Shown here: in pieces, positions 18,310 to 30,650 of the stretch
Numbering within the stretch: position 1 is the first letter of the stretch
Layout of the letters: each line of letters begins with the position of its first letter
From: Flaccisagitta enflata
Lineage: Eukaryota > Chaetognatha > Sagittoidea > Aphragmophora
Direction: 5' to 3'
Assembly: GCA_965153355.1 (NCBI GenBank)
Contig: OZ231127.1
Location: 79,980,001 to 80,044,000, forward strand
Length of the DNA stretch: 64,000 nucleotides
The notes under the pieces: generated by a model
Databases searched by the model: none
Told to the model about the DNA's origin: nothing
Seen by the model: the letters and a program-made list of their open reading frames with translations, nothing else
Program-made: the position numbers and the translations under genes

Positions 18310-18836
18310 TAGGCTTTTAACCCTAGATGCATCATCTTCATGGCTTAAAATCATTTCTCAAGTACTATAATTGACGTTTTTGTATCAAAATTTCATGGAT
18401 CTGAGTTGAAAAGCTTGTCCACAACATCAGATTGAAGTAAAACAGGCGTTTCCAGAAGATGCTCATTTTCAGTTCAAATTATTCTTTATTAATCAGAGAT
18501 GATTTTTTTTATTTGTTATCATTTAGAGACGGCTTGAGCTATAGAAGTAGATACCAGATTGGTCTCAAATGGAGGATAATTTGACTTTGTTTTATTTTGC
18601 ACTTATTCAAATATCAATTTGAGAAGAAACTGCCATAATGAGAAAAAAAAATAATCTAGCTGATGGTGAAAATACTCATTTTACGTCAAACTGATGTTAT
18701 GAACAAACTCAATTTACTTCAAACTGATGTTATAATCAAACAATTCATATTTTCAAAAAAAACGTCAAATATAATACTTAAGAAAAAATTGATTACAGGT
18801 AATGAAGTTAATACATCTAGGGGTAAAAGCTTAATA
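18310..18836. mobile_element. Foldback element
   Basis: Ends AGTATTAGGCTTTTAACCCT and, reversed at right, AGTATTAAGCTTTTACCCCT. The arms pair for about 90 bp and include GACGTTTTTGTATCAAAATT. It shares blocks with 2839-3447. Non-coding. Confidence 0.65.
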
Positions 18837-18839
18837 CTA

Positions 18840-19510
18840 TTTTGCATTTGAGAGTGTTCACCCTGTACCCAATGTAGGAAATAGAAAGAAACAGGGTGAA
18901 AGAATCTTTAATTAGGCAATTTCTGCTAGTGACAGGTTCAACTGGTCTATGAACTTTTCCATAATTGATGCCTTTCTAGTTGCATGCGAGCAATTCTCTT
19001 ATTAGAAACCGTCTGTCCGTCGATCTGCCGGTCGATCTGTTACACATAACACTTTAGGGTCTTTACTAGTAGTTTTTTGCATCTCTAACCTTCCCAATGA
19101 CAAAAATAACTTGATTATCACTGCCCATACCCACCCAAACGCGGTTTTAGGCTTTGACTAGTTTTCCAAGGATGAACAAACCTGTTCAGCGCAACCAACA
19201 TTACAAGGAATTTCATTATTATCCACATTTCTTTCTGGTATGGAATGGAATGCTAGTCCAATTTAGGCCTCATTTCCCAATTTTTTGGCTTCTCTTTAAA
19301 ACCTTTTGTGGGAAAACTAAAAATGTGTTTATCCAGAATTGAAGATTGGTTCGTCGTGATTTGAATGAAATGATTTGGATTTCCCGCAACAGCTTTAGTT
19401 GAAATGAATGATAGGGGTTCATTGATGTTTTGGTTAATTCAATTTATAGGCAAGGCAAAGCGGGAAAAGTGGGGAAACGCTTGATTGACTGTTTATGTCG
19501 TAAATGTCCC
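18840..19510. other. No gene seen; degraded family A core
   Basis: A diverged family A piece (CCGTCTGTCCGTCGATCTGC; CTGCCCATACCCACCC) spans about 19005-19155. The rest shows nothing recognisable. Confidence 0.4.
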
Positions 19511-19516
19511 TCCATA

Positions 19517-20110
19517 CTATCTAGCTCAAAAGTATAGAGGCAAGATAAGTATCAAATAATTTATTCAATAAATAATACATAATACAATTCTGGAATACGT
19601 TTAATACTTAGTGTGCCCTCCATGGGCATCAACAACCGCCTTCATACGCCTCGGCATGCTTTCGTAGAGAGATTTGAGGTAAGATGGCATGATCTTCTCC
19701 CAGATTTTGAAGCGATTTTTTTCAGCCCTGTAGCCGACGTTGCACGTTCTTTGCTTTGTAGCTGCTTCATTTGTAACCAAAGCGATTCGATGGGGTTCAG
19801 ATCAGGGCTGTTTCCTAGCCAACCACCGAAGAGTTTGACGCCGTGTTGGGTGTGCCATTGCTTTGTCGTAGCGGCGCAATGCGCAGGCGCGCTATCTTCC
19901 ATCAACTCGAATTTCCCGCGTCCGCGTTTTTTGGCCCTTTTTCGATTTGGAGTGGCAATCTTGTTTGAGCTGTCATTTCTAAACGCTTTGACTTAGATGA
20001 ACGCGGTTTGCGCTATTCGATCAGAAATTCGCTCTAGTTTCCTATCAATTTTTTATTCTAAGCAGAGATATTGTCCAAAATGTTTGCCTCTATACTTTTG
20101 AGCTAGATAG
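19517..20110 (-). mobile_element. Internally deleted Tc1-like transposon
   Basis: Perfect roughly 28 bp terminal inverted repeats beginning CTATCTAGCTCAAAAGTATA, flanked by TA at 19515-19516 and 20111-20112. The 594 bp element retains only the 3' part of a Tc1-family transposase. Confidence 0.88.
19570..19905 (-). pseudogene. Tc1-like transposase C-terminal remnant
   Basis: Minus-strand frame with DSAPAHCA and GNSPDLNPIESLWLQMK, the hallmark of the third catalytic region of Tc1 transposases. The frame stops at 19642. A shifted frame then gives MPRRMKAVVDAHGGHTKY with a stop, the usual Tc1 C-terminus, so there is a frameshift. The DNA-binding and most of the catalytic domain are missing. Confidence 0.85.
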
Positions 20111-20112
20111 TA

Positions 20113-20719
20113 TATTTTTGTAAACGAGGACACTTGGTGAAGTATGATTGATAATGTATACGTAATTTGCTGAACTTGGGTGGCACGACTATTCGCTGAT
20201 CTTAAAGCGCGCTTAAGATGACAGTGTCTAACTAGAATTACTTCATTATAATTAGTATACTAGAATTACCATTAGTATCACTGACAGCCTAGCAAGGATG
20301 AAGTTAGAAACATACACAATGTCGTATATGTCTCTTCATTTATTTATGTTCAGTTAAGCATGACAAGGAACTGGGTAAAATTATGCCCTATAATGAAGTT
20401 GCCCTATTGCCAGTATACAAACCACTATAAAATCTTATAGGCGGGTATACTTTACAGCGGGTGCGCTCTAGTGGTTCTCGACTGTAGTTGTCATAGTAAT
20501 AGTGAAAAGAAGCAGGCGACTGTTGTCTTGTTGGGCTTGCTTTGGATGAACTCTGCTCAACTCAAGCTGACATGAGGACATAAGGACTTCATGTCAGTTG
20601 GACAACTAAAGTCAATGGCTTTGATGGCAGACCTACCACCAAAACTAGACTGCAAAAATTAGCACATAACTTTATAATTTACTTCATACGCGAGTCACTA
20701 TCATGAAACTCACTATCCT

Positions 20720-20722
<3 letters not shown>
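20113..20722. other. No gene or repeat recognised
   Basis: Moderately AT-rich unique sequence; no splice-bounded frame with known features. Confidence 0.4.

Positions 20723-20805
<83 letters not shown>
20723..20805. repeat. (GA)n microsatellite with purine-rich flank
   Basis: About 41 GA units, followed to 21010 by purine-rich AGGAGGAAAGG repeats. Confidence 0.95.
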
Positions 20806-20807
<2 letters not shown>

Positions 20808-21065
20808 AAAAAAGAAAACAGAAAGTAGAGAGGAAGAAAGAGGGGGGAAAACTTGTAGAATGGGTCTGGGGCACTCTGACTTAACCGATAGAACCGAGAA
20901 TTCAATATCTTTAAGATGAAACCAAGAGGAGGAAGGAGAAAAGGAGGAAAGGAGGAAAGGAGGAAAGGAGGAGGAGGAAAGAAGGAAAGGAGGAAAGAAG
21001 GAAGGAGAACGACCGCAAAAGATGAAAAATGAGGCTACCGGGAGACGGAAAAAATGCCAAAGAGA

Positions 21066-21300
21066 GCTTGTTTCTACACGGAGAAAACCGCGTTTTAAAC
21101 CAGTCGCTCGCTCAGTTCGTTCGCTCCCACTGCTCACCCCGCTCACTTGCTACACAATACTCTCCTTAGTAAGCTCGCTATAATGTTTATTCTGTTCACT
21201 TTCAAGTGGCGCAGCTGAAATTTCTGAATATGTGTTAACGCTGTCAACTCATTGACGGGAAAAATAGGGATCGTTGTCGTCACTATAAACACACCCAGGG
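21066..21300. repeat. Family G repeat, copy 1
   Basis: Ends resemble GTTTCTACACGGAGAAAACC and, at right, TCGTCACTATAAACACACCC. The middle is CGCTCGCTCAGTTCGTTCGC-rich. Related copies at 47812-48003 and 60541-60775. Confidence 0.55.
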
Positions 21301-22006
21301 GCAACGATAAAGACGAAACAGGAGGACGATGACGATGAGGAGAAGGATGAGGAAGAGAATGAGGATGAGGATGAGGATGAGGAATATGACACGGAATATT
21401 TACTGCGAATGAGAGGAGAGGTGAGGGCCTGAAAATGGTAGTTTGTTTGTCGGTGGTTGTTAGTATTCCCCCGAGGTAAAAAATGTTACAGAGATGAGGG
21501 GGCGGGCGGGAAGACGAAGGGGGAAGGGGGCCTAGAGGGGGCGTATGGGGAGACCACTTTCCTTGGATGGCTCCTCATAGTCATAGTATCCATGCCAGAA
21601 AAAATGAATCAGCTAATGTCAGTTGTACTGCCAAACTGCTAAGTCGAAACTAAATAAGATATAATGATGACAAGTTTAAAACTTAAGTCTGCATGTCAAT
21701 CTGATTGAGCATCCACAAACATCTTCAATACAAGGCTAACATACTTAAGTCGTGTGCGCCTAAATTGACTGATGATTTTCTCAATCGAGTCAATCAACTT
21801 ATTGACTAAATAATCACGATTGGTTTGAATTTAATGAGATTTTCAAGCCTGAGCGGGCAGATTTCGGGTCTGAGAGGGTAGAGCTTTAGGGAAGAAATTT
21901 CGAAGACGATACTGATCTTTTGTTTTTATCGGGTTTTCCCGTTTGGGCGAAGCTTTAATTCGAGTAGATTTGGGTTGAAATGTTTTTAAACCAGCTCTCA
22001 CCTAGC

Positions 22007-22084
22007 CCTAACGGCTAGCCCTGACCCTAACCCTAACCCTAAAACCACCCCCAACCCCAACCTTAACCCTTACCCTAACCCTAA
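22007..22084. repeat. Interstitial telomere-like (CCCTAA)n
   Basis: Several exact CCCTAA units (ACCCTAACCCTAACCCTAAA and others) with CCCCAA variants. They match the TTAGGG telomere repeat of most animals; far too short and internal to be a telomere. Confidence 0.8.
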
Positions 22085-22199
22085 ATAAAAACCCGCCTAG
22101 AAAGTCAGTGAAACAAAAGGCACCACCGAATTCGAAATCAGTACCAGCTTGGGACCTGAGAGGGCAGATTTCAGGCCTGACAGGTCTGATAGGATGGAC

Positions 22200-22305
22200 A
22201 AACTGATGGAAGGACAGACGTAGGGATGGACGAAAGGATGACCAAAAGTCCCCCTGTGTTCTACAGGACTTTGTCCCCTTTGGGGCCGTGGCCCAAAAGC
22301 TGAGA
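22200..22305. repeat. Family C fragment
   Basis: AGTCCCCCTGTGTTCTACAG, then GGACTTTGTCCCCTTTGGGG, the inverted end block of family C, preceded by GATGGACGAAAGG repeats. Confidence 0.6.
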
Positions 22306-22390
22306 TGATGGTCAGAAGGATGATCCAGGAAGAGATAGAAGGATTAACAGGAGATGCCGACGAGTGGAAACCAAAATGGCGCAAGTAGAG

Positions 22391-24215
22391 GTGAGATGAT
22401 GTAAGAGCAAATGATTGTCAGCATGATAGTCTAGAGGTGAGATGATGTAAGAGCGAATAATGGTCAGCATGGTAGTCTAGAGGTGAGATGATGTAAGAGC
22501 GAATACCGTATTTTCTCTAATTAGCGCCCCGGGCGCTTTTGAAATTGAAAAATGACATTGTTATTTTACCCTCCAATTAGCGCCCCCTTTTGATATAAAC
22601 GTACATTGTTATCTAACGTTTTTTACCATGAATACTACTTGAAATATCAGAATTATAAGATAAAGTACAATGAAGTGATATTGATATGATTTTTTTTGCC
22701 TATTTTCAATGAAAGCACTGAAAAAGCACTGAAAAAACACTGAAAAAAATCAAAATCTTTGACAATTTGCCTTTTCTTCTTCCCATTCATCAACAATCTA
22801 GAGAAGAAAAAAGAGGGGGGCGTTAATTGGAGGGGGGGCGATAAATGGAGAAAATACGGTAATGGTCAGATGGATAGTCTAGAGGTGAGATGATGTAAGA
22901 GCGAATAATGGTAAGCATGGTAGTCTAGAGGTGAGATGATGTAAGAGCGAATGATGGTCAGCATGATAGTCTAGAGGTGAGATGATGTAAGAGCGAATGA
23001 TGGTCAGCATGGTAGTCTAGAGGTGAGGTGATGTAAAAGCGAATAATGGTCAGATTGATAGTCTAGAGGTGAGATGATTTAAGAGCGAATAATGGTCAGC
23101 ATAGTAGTCTAGAGGTGAGATGATGTAAGAGCGAATGATGGTCAGCATGATAGTCTAGAGGTGAGATGATGTAAGAGCAAATAATGGTCAGCATGATAGT
23201 CTTAAGGTGAGATGATGTAAGAGCAAATGATGGTCAGCATGATAGTCTAGAGGTGAGATGATGTAAGAGCAAGTAATGGTCAGCATAGTAGTTTAGAGGT
23301 GAGATGATGTAAGAGCAAATAATGGTCAGAATGATCGTCTAGAGGTGAGATGATGTAAGAGCGAATAATGATCAGCATGGTAGTCTAGAGGTGAGATGAT
23401 GTAAAAGCGAATAATGATCAGAATGATAGTCTTGAGTTGAGATGATGTAAGAGCAAATAATGATCAGAATGATAGTCTAGAGGTGAGATGATGTAAGAGT
23501 GAATAATGGTCAGTTTGATAGTCTAGAGGTGAGATGATGTAAGAGCAAATAATGATCAGAATGATAGTCTAGAGGTGAGATGATGTAAGAGCGAATAATG
23601 GTCAGAATGATAGTCTAGAGGTGAGAAGATGTAAGAGCGAATAATGGTCAGAATGATAGTCTAGAGGTGAGATGATGTAAGAGCGAATAATGGTCAGAAT
23701 GATAGTCTAGAGGTGAGATGATGTAAGAGTGAATAATGGTCAGTTTGATAGTCTAGAGGTGAGATGATTTAAGAGCAAATAATGATCAGAATGATAGTCT
23801 AGAGGTGAGATGATGTAAGAGCGAATAATGGTCAGAATGATAGTCTAGAGGTGAGATGATGTAAGAGCGAATAATGGTCAGAATGATAGTCTAGAGGTGA
23901 GATGATGTAAGAGCGAATAATGGTCAGAATGATAGTCTAGAGGTGAGATGATGTAAGAGCGAATAATGGTCAGAATGATAGTCTATAGGTGAGATGATGT
24001 AAGAGCGAATAATGGTCAGATTGATAGTCTGAGGTGAGATGATGTAAGAGCGAATAATGATCAGCATGGTAGTCTAGAGGTGAGATGATGTAAGAGCAAA
24101 TAATGATCAGCATGGTAGTTTAGAGGTGAGATGATGCAAGAGCAAATGATGATCAGAATGATTGTCCCTAGGTGAGATGATGTAAGAGCGAAAAATGGTC
24201 AGCATGACAATCAAA
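22391..24215. repeat. 46 bp minisatellite, about 32 units
   Basis: Tandem unit with blocks GGTCAGAATGATAGTC, TAGAGGTGAGATGATG and TAAGAGCGAATAAT. Central copies are almost identical; edges are more diverged. A MITE (22506-22859) splits one unit. The flanks share GAGATAGAAGGATT-like sequence. No long frame; 46 is not a multiple of three. Confidence 0.93.
22506..22859. mobile_element. TA-flanked MITE inside the minisatellite
   Basis: Terminal repeats CCGTATTTTCTCTAATTAGC and, reversed at the right, CCGTATTTTCTCCATTTATC, each leading into GCCCC. TA occurs at 22504-22505 and 22860-22861. Removing the element and one TA restores a normal 46 bp unit (GCGAATAATGG). A second internal pair of CCAATTAGCGCCCC repeats makes a nested palindrome. 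Confidence 0.9.
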
Positions 24216-24789
24216 GGAGAGATAGAAAGATTTATAGGAGATAGAAAGGTGAAGCCTTCAAACGAAACCGGAAATAATTTCCTTAGATAAATAAATGAGA
24301 AGTTGTGCGCTCATGATTGGGCCATAATGGATTACGTCAGTAACACTGGGCTAAAACTTTTGCGGATAAAATAGTCATTAATCTTGTGTTAAGAGTAATT
24401 CATCTCCTTCTAATGCACTTTACCCAAAGTCCTTATATCAACTTTTAAAAGAATAAACAGAAAGAAAAACTCAGAATAGCATGGTCATCAATGTTTTAAT
24501 GTTCCTGCATATTTCAGACCATGTGTTAACCATGAAATGACCGGAAATCTGAGGTGCTTTTAAAAAGCTTTCCCACTGATTCTAAGGATCATGCCAATAA
24601 TGTCCATTTTTGATCTCTTATGCGTCAGGGTCATAACTGCAGGACTGCAATTCTCCCACAACCATAACCCCACTCTATAACCAGGGTAACCAATGTAAAC
24701 TTAGTTGTATCAGGAATGTCTTCAACAACTTTAATAACCTAGATCTATTAAAATGTTCATCCCCCTTCAATTATCACAGGACAAATTTT
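24216..24789. other. No gene or repeat recognised
   Basis: Unique AT-rich sequence after the minisatellite. Confidence 0.4.
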
Positions 24790-25170
24790 TTTTATACTTA
24801 TAGTTCAAATCCCAGCTTCCAGGCTTATAACCTATCCTCAAGGCTCAAATCCCTACTTGAAGGCTAAAATCCCAACCTCAAGGCTCAGATCTTAGCCTCC
24901 AAGGTCAAATCCCAACCTTGAGGCTTAAATCCCAGCCTTGAGTGTCAGATTCCAGGCTTAGAGTCAAAATCCCAGCCACAAGGCGCAGCATTGAGGCTGA
25001 AATTACAAACCTTTTTGCCAAGTTTCAAATGAAGTCCAAAAGCCTAAATCTCAACACAGTCAGCGCCAAGAACCCAAACTAAGATCATCTAACCTTCAGG
25101 CCACCACCCCTATCACCATCTCATTACCACTTACACTAATAAAGGGGCATTGAGCACCACCTACCAGTAA
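24790..25170. repeat. Family C, diverged copy
   Basis: About 20 bp units of the AGGCTCAAATCCCAACCT type followed by AATGGCGGCTGTCGCCGTGA, a GC palindrome also seen diverged at 29790. Confidence 0.55.
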
Positions 25171-25299
25171 TGGCGGCTGTCGCCGTGAGGAAAAAAGTTG
25201 TAAGCGTTGTTCACTTTTCACCATGCTTTTGTTTTCAGTTATTGCAACTTTTTTTTTGTTAGATCAAATTAAGAGCAATTGTATATAGTGGTTGCACTG

Positions 25300-25730
25300 A
25301 AAATCAGAGAAAAATAGGACTGAGGCAAATGAGCTAGATGAGCTAAAATATTCAGAATCACTCAGCTACACAACCAGCTATGCTTACTGAGATGCTTTTT
25401 TGTATTTGCACGCTTAAATCAAAACATTTATTTATTTATCAGTTTTGAAATCAGAAAAAAAGAGCAAGCTAAATGAGCTAAATATGCTAGAATATTTAAA
25501 AACACCCTCACAGATAAGCAGTTCTGCTCACTGACATGCTTTCTTGTATTTGCTTGCTTAAACATCTATCAATATATTTGCTTATTTATTGCATTTGAAA
25601 TCAGAAAAACAAAGACTGAGCTAAGTGAGCTAAATGAGCTCAAATGCTCAAAATCACCCTCACACATGAGCAGCTATGCTCATAAACATGTTCTTTTGTA
25701 TTTGCATGCTTAACCAAACTTAGATCCACT
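25300..25730. repeat. Three tandem copies of a ~150 bp unit
   Basis: Each unit contains GAAATCAGAAAAA, GAGCTAAATGAGCTA, AATCACCCTCACA and TTTTGTATTTGCATGCTTAA. Copies are about 75-80% similar. Non-coding. Confidence 0.7.
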
Positions 25731-25904
25731 CCTTTATTGATCCTACACAAAATCATAAAAAATCTAAAAAAATTCAATTTGGATTTTTTGTAAATAAATC
25801 TTTAAAAATTCATAACGCAAAAGATATTTGTCCCAGAGACTTCCGCTTAGCGCCAAATGAAAGAAAATTATCAAATTTACTTACCCTATCAATTTCATCG
25901 GAGG

Positions 25905-26001
25905 CCCCAATCGCCCTAAGGAGTTCCGAAACTTTCTCATAAGAAAATGAAAACCCTGTTTCTCTCAAATATGTCAAAAAGTCGAAGACTGACTTCGACT
26001 T
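25905..26001 (-). CDS. Candidate coding exon, function unknown
   Basis: Minus-strand open frame of about 35 codons, SVFDFLTYLRETGFSFSYE then KVSELLRAIGASDEIDR, ending at a strong donor AGG|GTAAGT. It looks like two amphipathic helices. The acceptor is unclear and lies in a small palindrome (GTCGAAGTCAGTCTTCGAC). It could be an upstream exon of the vWA gene: its phase-0 end would need the alternative acceptor inside exon A. It could also be fortuitous. I do not recognise the family. Confidence 0.3.
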
Positions 26002-26259
26002 TTTTCCCGATCATTGTATTTTGTACTTTCATTGTAGAATAGGAAAATACTGCTACACTATTTATTTTTTATAAGAACCTAGTTTATAAGAACATAAAGC
26101 CTTAAAAATGCTCAAAAATTAAGAACGTTGCAGTTATTTTACTAGTAGCTATCTCTATCTCTTTTGAAGGCTTCAGAAAAAAAATTACAATCTTATAAAA
26201 AATAAAAAGTGTATATCATCAGATTCTTAATAAACTAAAATCATCAATGCTGCAGTAAA

Positions 26260-26720
26260 TGCTATATGTTGAAGAAGGTTCTCAAGCATTGAGAATCCTA
26301 ATGCGCATCCTACGGCATACTGCAGCTATCTCCTCCTTCTTCTTCTTCACCCACCCCTCAAAACTAAAATTCCAATCTTAAATCTCAGCCTCAACGCTCA
26401 AATCTTTGCCTTGAGGCTGAAAACCCAGCCTCAAAGCTCAAATCCCGACTTCTTGTCTTAAATCCCAACTTCTAGGCTCAAATCCTTGCCTCATGTCTCA
26501 AATCCCAGCCTGGAGGCTCAAATCCCATCCTCTGGGCTCAAATTCCAGCCTTCATGCTCAGGCTCAGACCCCAGCCTAAATGCACTAATCCAAGCGAAAC
26601 CCAGCATAAGACATTGGCTCCTTCATGGCCGCCGCCCCTGTCACTACAACATCCTTACATACACTGACTTAGGTGCAACGGTTACCGATGACCATCTGAC
26701 GCTTTTGCGACTATTCATCT
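26260..26720. repeat. Family C copy
   Basis: AGGCTCAAATCCCAGCCT-type units followed by CATGGCCGCCGCCCCTGTCA, GGTTACCGATGACCATCTGA and CGCTTTTGCGACTATTCAT, the same right end as copy 1. Confidence 0.65.
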
Positions 26721-26724
26721 TTTC

Positions 26725-27179
26725 TTTACCAAAATTCACCCTTGATATCAGTTGAGAACACGTAACTCTATGAGAGGCTTTGTCCTTCCGTTTGTCCGTC
26801 TGTTGGTTCATCACTCCATCTGATCACCCATTCATACGTCAGCCACGCTTGTGTTGTAAAGTGAGACAACGCTCATATAGGATGCTGTTGTTGTGATTTG
26901 TGTGTATGTCAGTAGAAGAGGGGTGCCCTCCTTCCGCCATAACAGTGCCTCTCAGCCACAATTACTTCGGTGCAGTGGCGCACCGGAGCAAAGTTTTTAG
27001 GGACTGCTACCCCCAACATGTTATTCAACAAATTTCTTGTCCCAAAAAAACTACACATATCTTCAGTTTAATAATCATGATAAAAACAAATTAATGCAAA
27101 TTGCTAAAGTTGGGTTTGCATGTTTTCAAAATGAAAGATTAACTTGCAATTTGATTATCAATGGTGCACTGAGCATTAT
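26725..27179. other. No gene seen; family A core fragment
   Basis: CCTTCCGTTTGTCCGTCTGT at about 26785 is a family A-like core; the remainder is unremarkable. Confidence 0.35.
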
Positions 27180-27322
27180 CATGAGCAAAGTGAGCTTATT
27201 GATGAGGATATATGAAAGCAAATTGAGCACAGTATACACCATATATTTCGACTGAAATATATGGTGAATTCTGTACTCAATTTGCACTTGTATATCCTCA
27301 TTACAAAACTCACTTCGCTCAT
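27180..27322. repeat. Large palindrome
   Basis: Arms of about 68 bp around GACT at 27249-27252: CACCATATATTTC/GAAATATATGGTG at the centre, extending through GCAAATTGAG and its complement to CATGAGCAAAGTGAG and its complement. Strong cruciform potential; probably a MITE remnant. Confidence 0.85.
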
Positions 27323-28011
<689 letters not shown>

Positions 28012-28354
28012 CACACACATACAGACAATTAAGACCGAAAGGAAAAAGAGACACAGAGATTGAATAGCAAAAACAGCCAAACAATCAACCAAACATCATG
28101 AGATGCACACACAGAAGAATTTGCATTAAAAAAAGAGACTTCCATTAACGACTTTTTTCCGGTTGGCGATTAGCCGCCTTTATTGGTAATTGTCATGTCC
28201 CAACAATGTTTTGCGTCATGATAGTCCCAACAGTCCTTTCTGGTACGCCGCTGCCTCAGTCTCACTACGCAAACACATTTCTCCTTCCCCTTTTTCAGTT
28301 TTTGGTTTACTTAAGCGTCTTATCAGGATGTGTTCTACATTTCATTTCTTTCTT

Positions 28355-28540
28355 TTTTAGTTGCGTGCTACGCGACTCTACGACCCGCTTTGTCCGTCCG
28401 TTGGTTAGTCGGTTTGTTCGTCACATTTTACTTTTTTATGTTTTTGCTGTTTTTGACCTCACTGCGCCTAATCAAATGCTCTAGTGACCCAAAATGTGGC
28501 CCCTGCCCATCCGCACGCGACTAGGGTCTCCGGCCTTCAT
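28355..28540 (+). repeat. Family A repeat
   Basis: Left hairpin TAGTTGCGTGCTACGCGACT, CCCGCTTTGTCCGTCCGTTG core, then GCCCCTGCCCATCCGCACGC and GACTAGGGTCTCCGGCCTT at the right. Confidence 0.75.
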
Positions 28541-28639
28541 TCAGGCTAGTACACGCGACTCTTGAGGTCAACCAACTTGAGAACAAGAGGATGGATGCGC
28601 ATCTCGATCCCGTGTCACTTACTTACAAAATGTATGATA

Positions 28640-28720
28640 CAGCTGAACCCCGCAATAACAGATGCCATGATATCAACAAATTGTATCTTTTATTGGCAGA
28701 TTTTTATTAATGCCAACAAA
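28640..28720 (+). repeat. Family F MITE, truncated
   Basis: TA then CAGCTGAACCCCGCAATAAC and ATTGGCAGATTTTTA; the right end is lacking. Confidence 0.45.
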
Positions 28721-29329
28721 GTAAAAATAAGAAAATAAGGACATAAGGCGACCAAGAATATTTATTCATTATAAGCCAATTTTTGTTACTCTTAGATCCA
28801 TTTAAGTGCGCTGTAACTGTGCATCAATTATGATTCTAGGAAAAAATTTTCGTAGATTATTCTCGATGGACAAGTTAGAAAGGGTGTATGCATTAATGTA
28901 TTTGCTTTAAATGGCGTCCCATGCACTTTCGAAGTAAAGAAATGACATCGCAATTTCACGCTAAAATGAGCCCCTTTGTAAAGAAAGCACCTTGGCTATT
29001 AAGTACCGAGTACATCAGGCTCTATCTGTCGTCAATACTTATCTAAATATAGCCCTAGTTTTATAATCATATCTTTTCCTTTCCAGCTAGTATTTTGTAA
29101 CGGGAATAATGAAACCAAACGCTTCGGTCAATAGTACCCGTTGCCCCTTTGCGACTTTTTTACAGGATCCTGCAGGATAATTGAATAAACGAATCTGAGG
29201 GAATGAAAAATGTTGATTATCTCTTTTATGTTGATCGTACTGAAAATTGACTACTTTTTACTTGGGTTTGTCATGATAGCATTATATTACCATACAGTCA
29301 TACTGTAATATTCTCTGTCTCGCTGGAAA
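28721..29329. other. No gene or repeat recognised
   Basis: AT-rich unique DNA without splice-bounded coding signal. Confidence 0.4.
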
Positions 29330-29351
29330 TGTCTATCTGTCTGTCTGTCCA

Positions 29352-29386
<35 letters not shown>

Positions 29387-29459
29387 CTGTTTGTCTGTCT
29401 CTGTCTGTCTCTCTGTCTGTCTCTGTCTGTCTCTGTCTCTGTCTCTCTCTGTCTCTCTC

Positions 29460-29501
<42 letters not shown>
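29330..29501. repeat. (CTGT)n/(CT)n microsatellite
   Basis: CTGT units grading into CTCTGT mixtures and pure CT. Confidence 0.93.
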
Positions 29502-29506
<5 letters not shown>

Positions 29507-29869
29507 GCAATTTTATCGCATTTCGCATAAATCATTTTTTTCTGCACTGAAAGTGGAACTGGGGGGGGGGGGCTGAGGGGGGTGGGGAACGTCCATAGAC
29601 TGAGGAATTTTATCTTTTCCCTTGTTTGCCCATGAGATTTCAGCCCAGCAAATAAGGAAAAGGGGAAATTAGGCAAAGTAAGGTAAAAATGTGTGACATA
29701 CTCCGAGGTATGGAACACATATCCATTGATGTGATCTTGCCGATAATTACGTGAATTGAAATTTATACAGACTGAAAAGAATTCTACCAGCTATGGGGAC
29801 TGTCGCCCCGAGGAAATATTCGTGAGTGTTGCTAACTTTTCATTGGCGGTTTTTTATTCATTTTTTTTT

Positions 29870-30085
29870 TCATATTTAGTTCGGAAAAGCGACTCTTTAA
29901 GAGGCTATGTCCGTCTGTCCGTCCGACCGTCGGTACATCCGTCCGTCTGTGGTGATTGAGTAAAAAAGAGGAAAAACGGCCGTTCTGGAGTGAGTGGAGT
30001 TTAGGGTTTGGATGTGAATGGGGGTTGGACGCCCCTGCCCACCCGTCCGCGCGGATATTCGAACCCCGCGTTAGTTGTTGTCGTA
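29870..30085 (+). repeat. Family A repeat, variant subtype
   Basis: CGACTCTTTAAGAGGCTATG, GTCCGTCTGTCCGTCCGACC core, then GCCCCTGCCCACCCGTCCGC and GCGGATATTCGAACCCCGCG. The same subtype occurs at 42855-43035 and, inverted, 50730-50955. Confidence 0.65.
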
Positions 30086-30318
30086 ATTTTCTATTTGTTT
30101 TGCTGGTTCTCCATATCATATTTTTTTCGAGTTAATGTACAACGGGTGTTAATGTACAACGGGTGTTCTTAAAAAATTGTAGGTATTTTTAGATGCGTCC
30201 TCGCATCTCTATAAGAGGGTCTGTCCCTTGGTAGGTCTAAATGTCTGAATGTCTGAATGTCTGAGTGTAACGCGAAAATTTCTAAACGCGATTTCTAAGG
30301 TTTTCTCTTCATTCCTCT

Positions 30319-30650
30319 TCATGTCTCTTCATGTCTCTTCATGTCTCTTCATGTCTCTTAAATCTCTTTTATCTCTTATGTCTCTTTCGTCTCCTTTGTC
30401 TCTTTTATCTCTTTTGTCTCCTAAATGTCTCCTATATCTCTTATGTCTCTTATGTCTGTTATTTCTCTTATTTCTCTTATTTCTCTCATTTCTCTTATAT
30501 CTCATTTGTCTCTTATGTCTCTTATGTCTCTTAAGTCTCTTAAGTCTCTGAATGTCTCTGTATGTCTCTCATGTCTTCTTATGTTTCCTCATGTCTCTTC
30601 ATGTCTCTCCTTATCTCTCCATGTCTATCCAAGTCCCTTCATGTCTCTTT
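30319..30650. repeat. ATGTCTCTT-type minisatellite (family B core)
   Basis: Degenerate 9 bp units TTATGTCTC and variants. The complementary array at 61985-62225 (AGAGACATA) is the core of the other family B copy. Met/Ser/Leu frames here are artefacts. Confidence 0.85.

Noticed and set aside
22007-22084. Telomere or chromosome end
   Set aside because: Only a few degenerate units, with sequence continuing normally on both sides.
22382-24215. CRISPR-like regular array
   Set aside because: Units are directly adjacent with no unique spacers, and the DNA is eukaryotic; it is a minisatellite.
29298-29528. Asp/Arg/Gln-rich frame
   Set aside because: CTGT/CT microsatellite translation.
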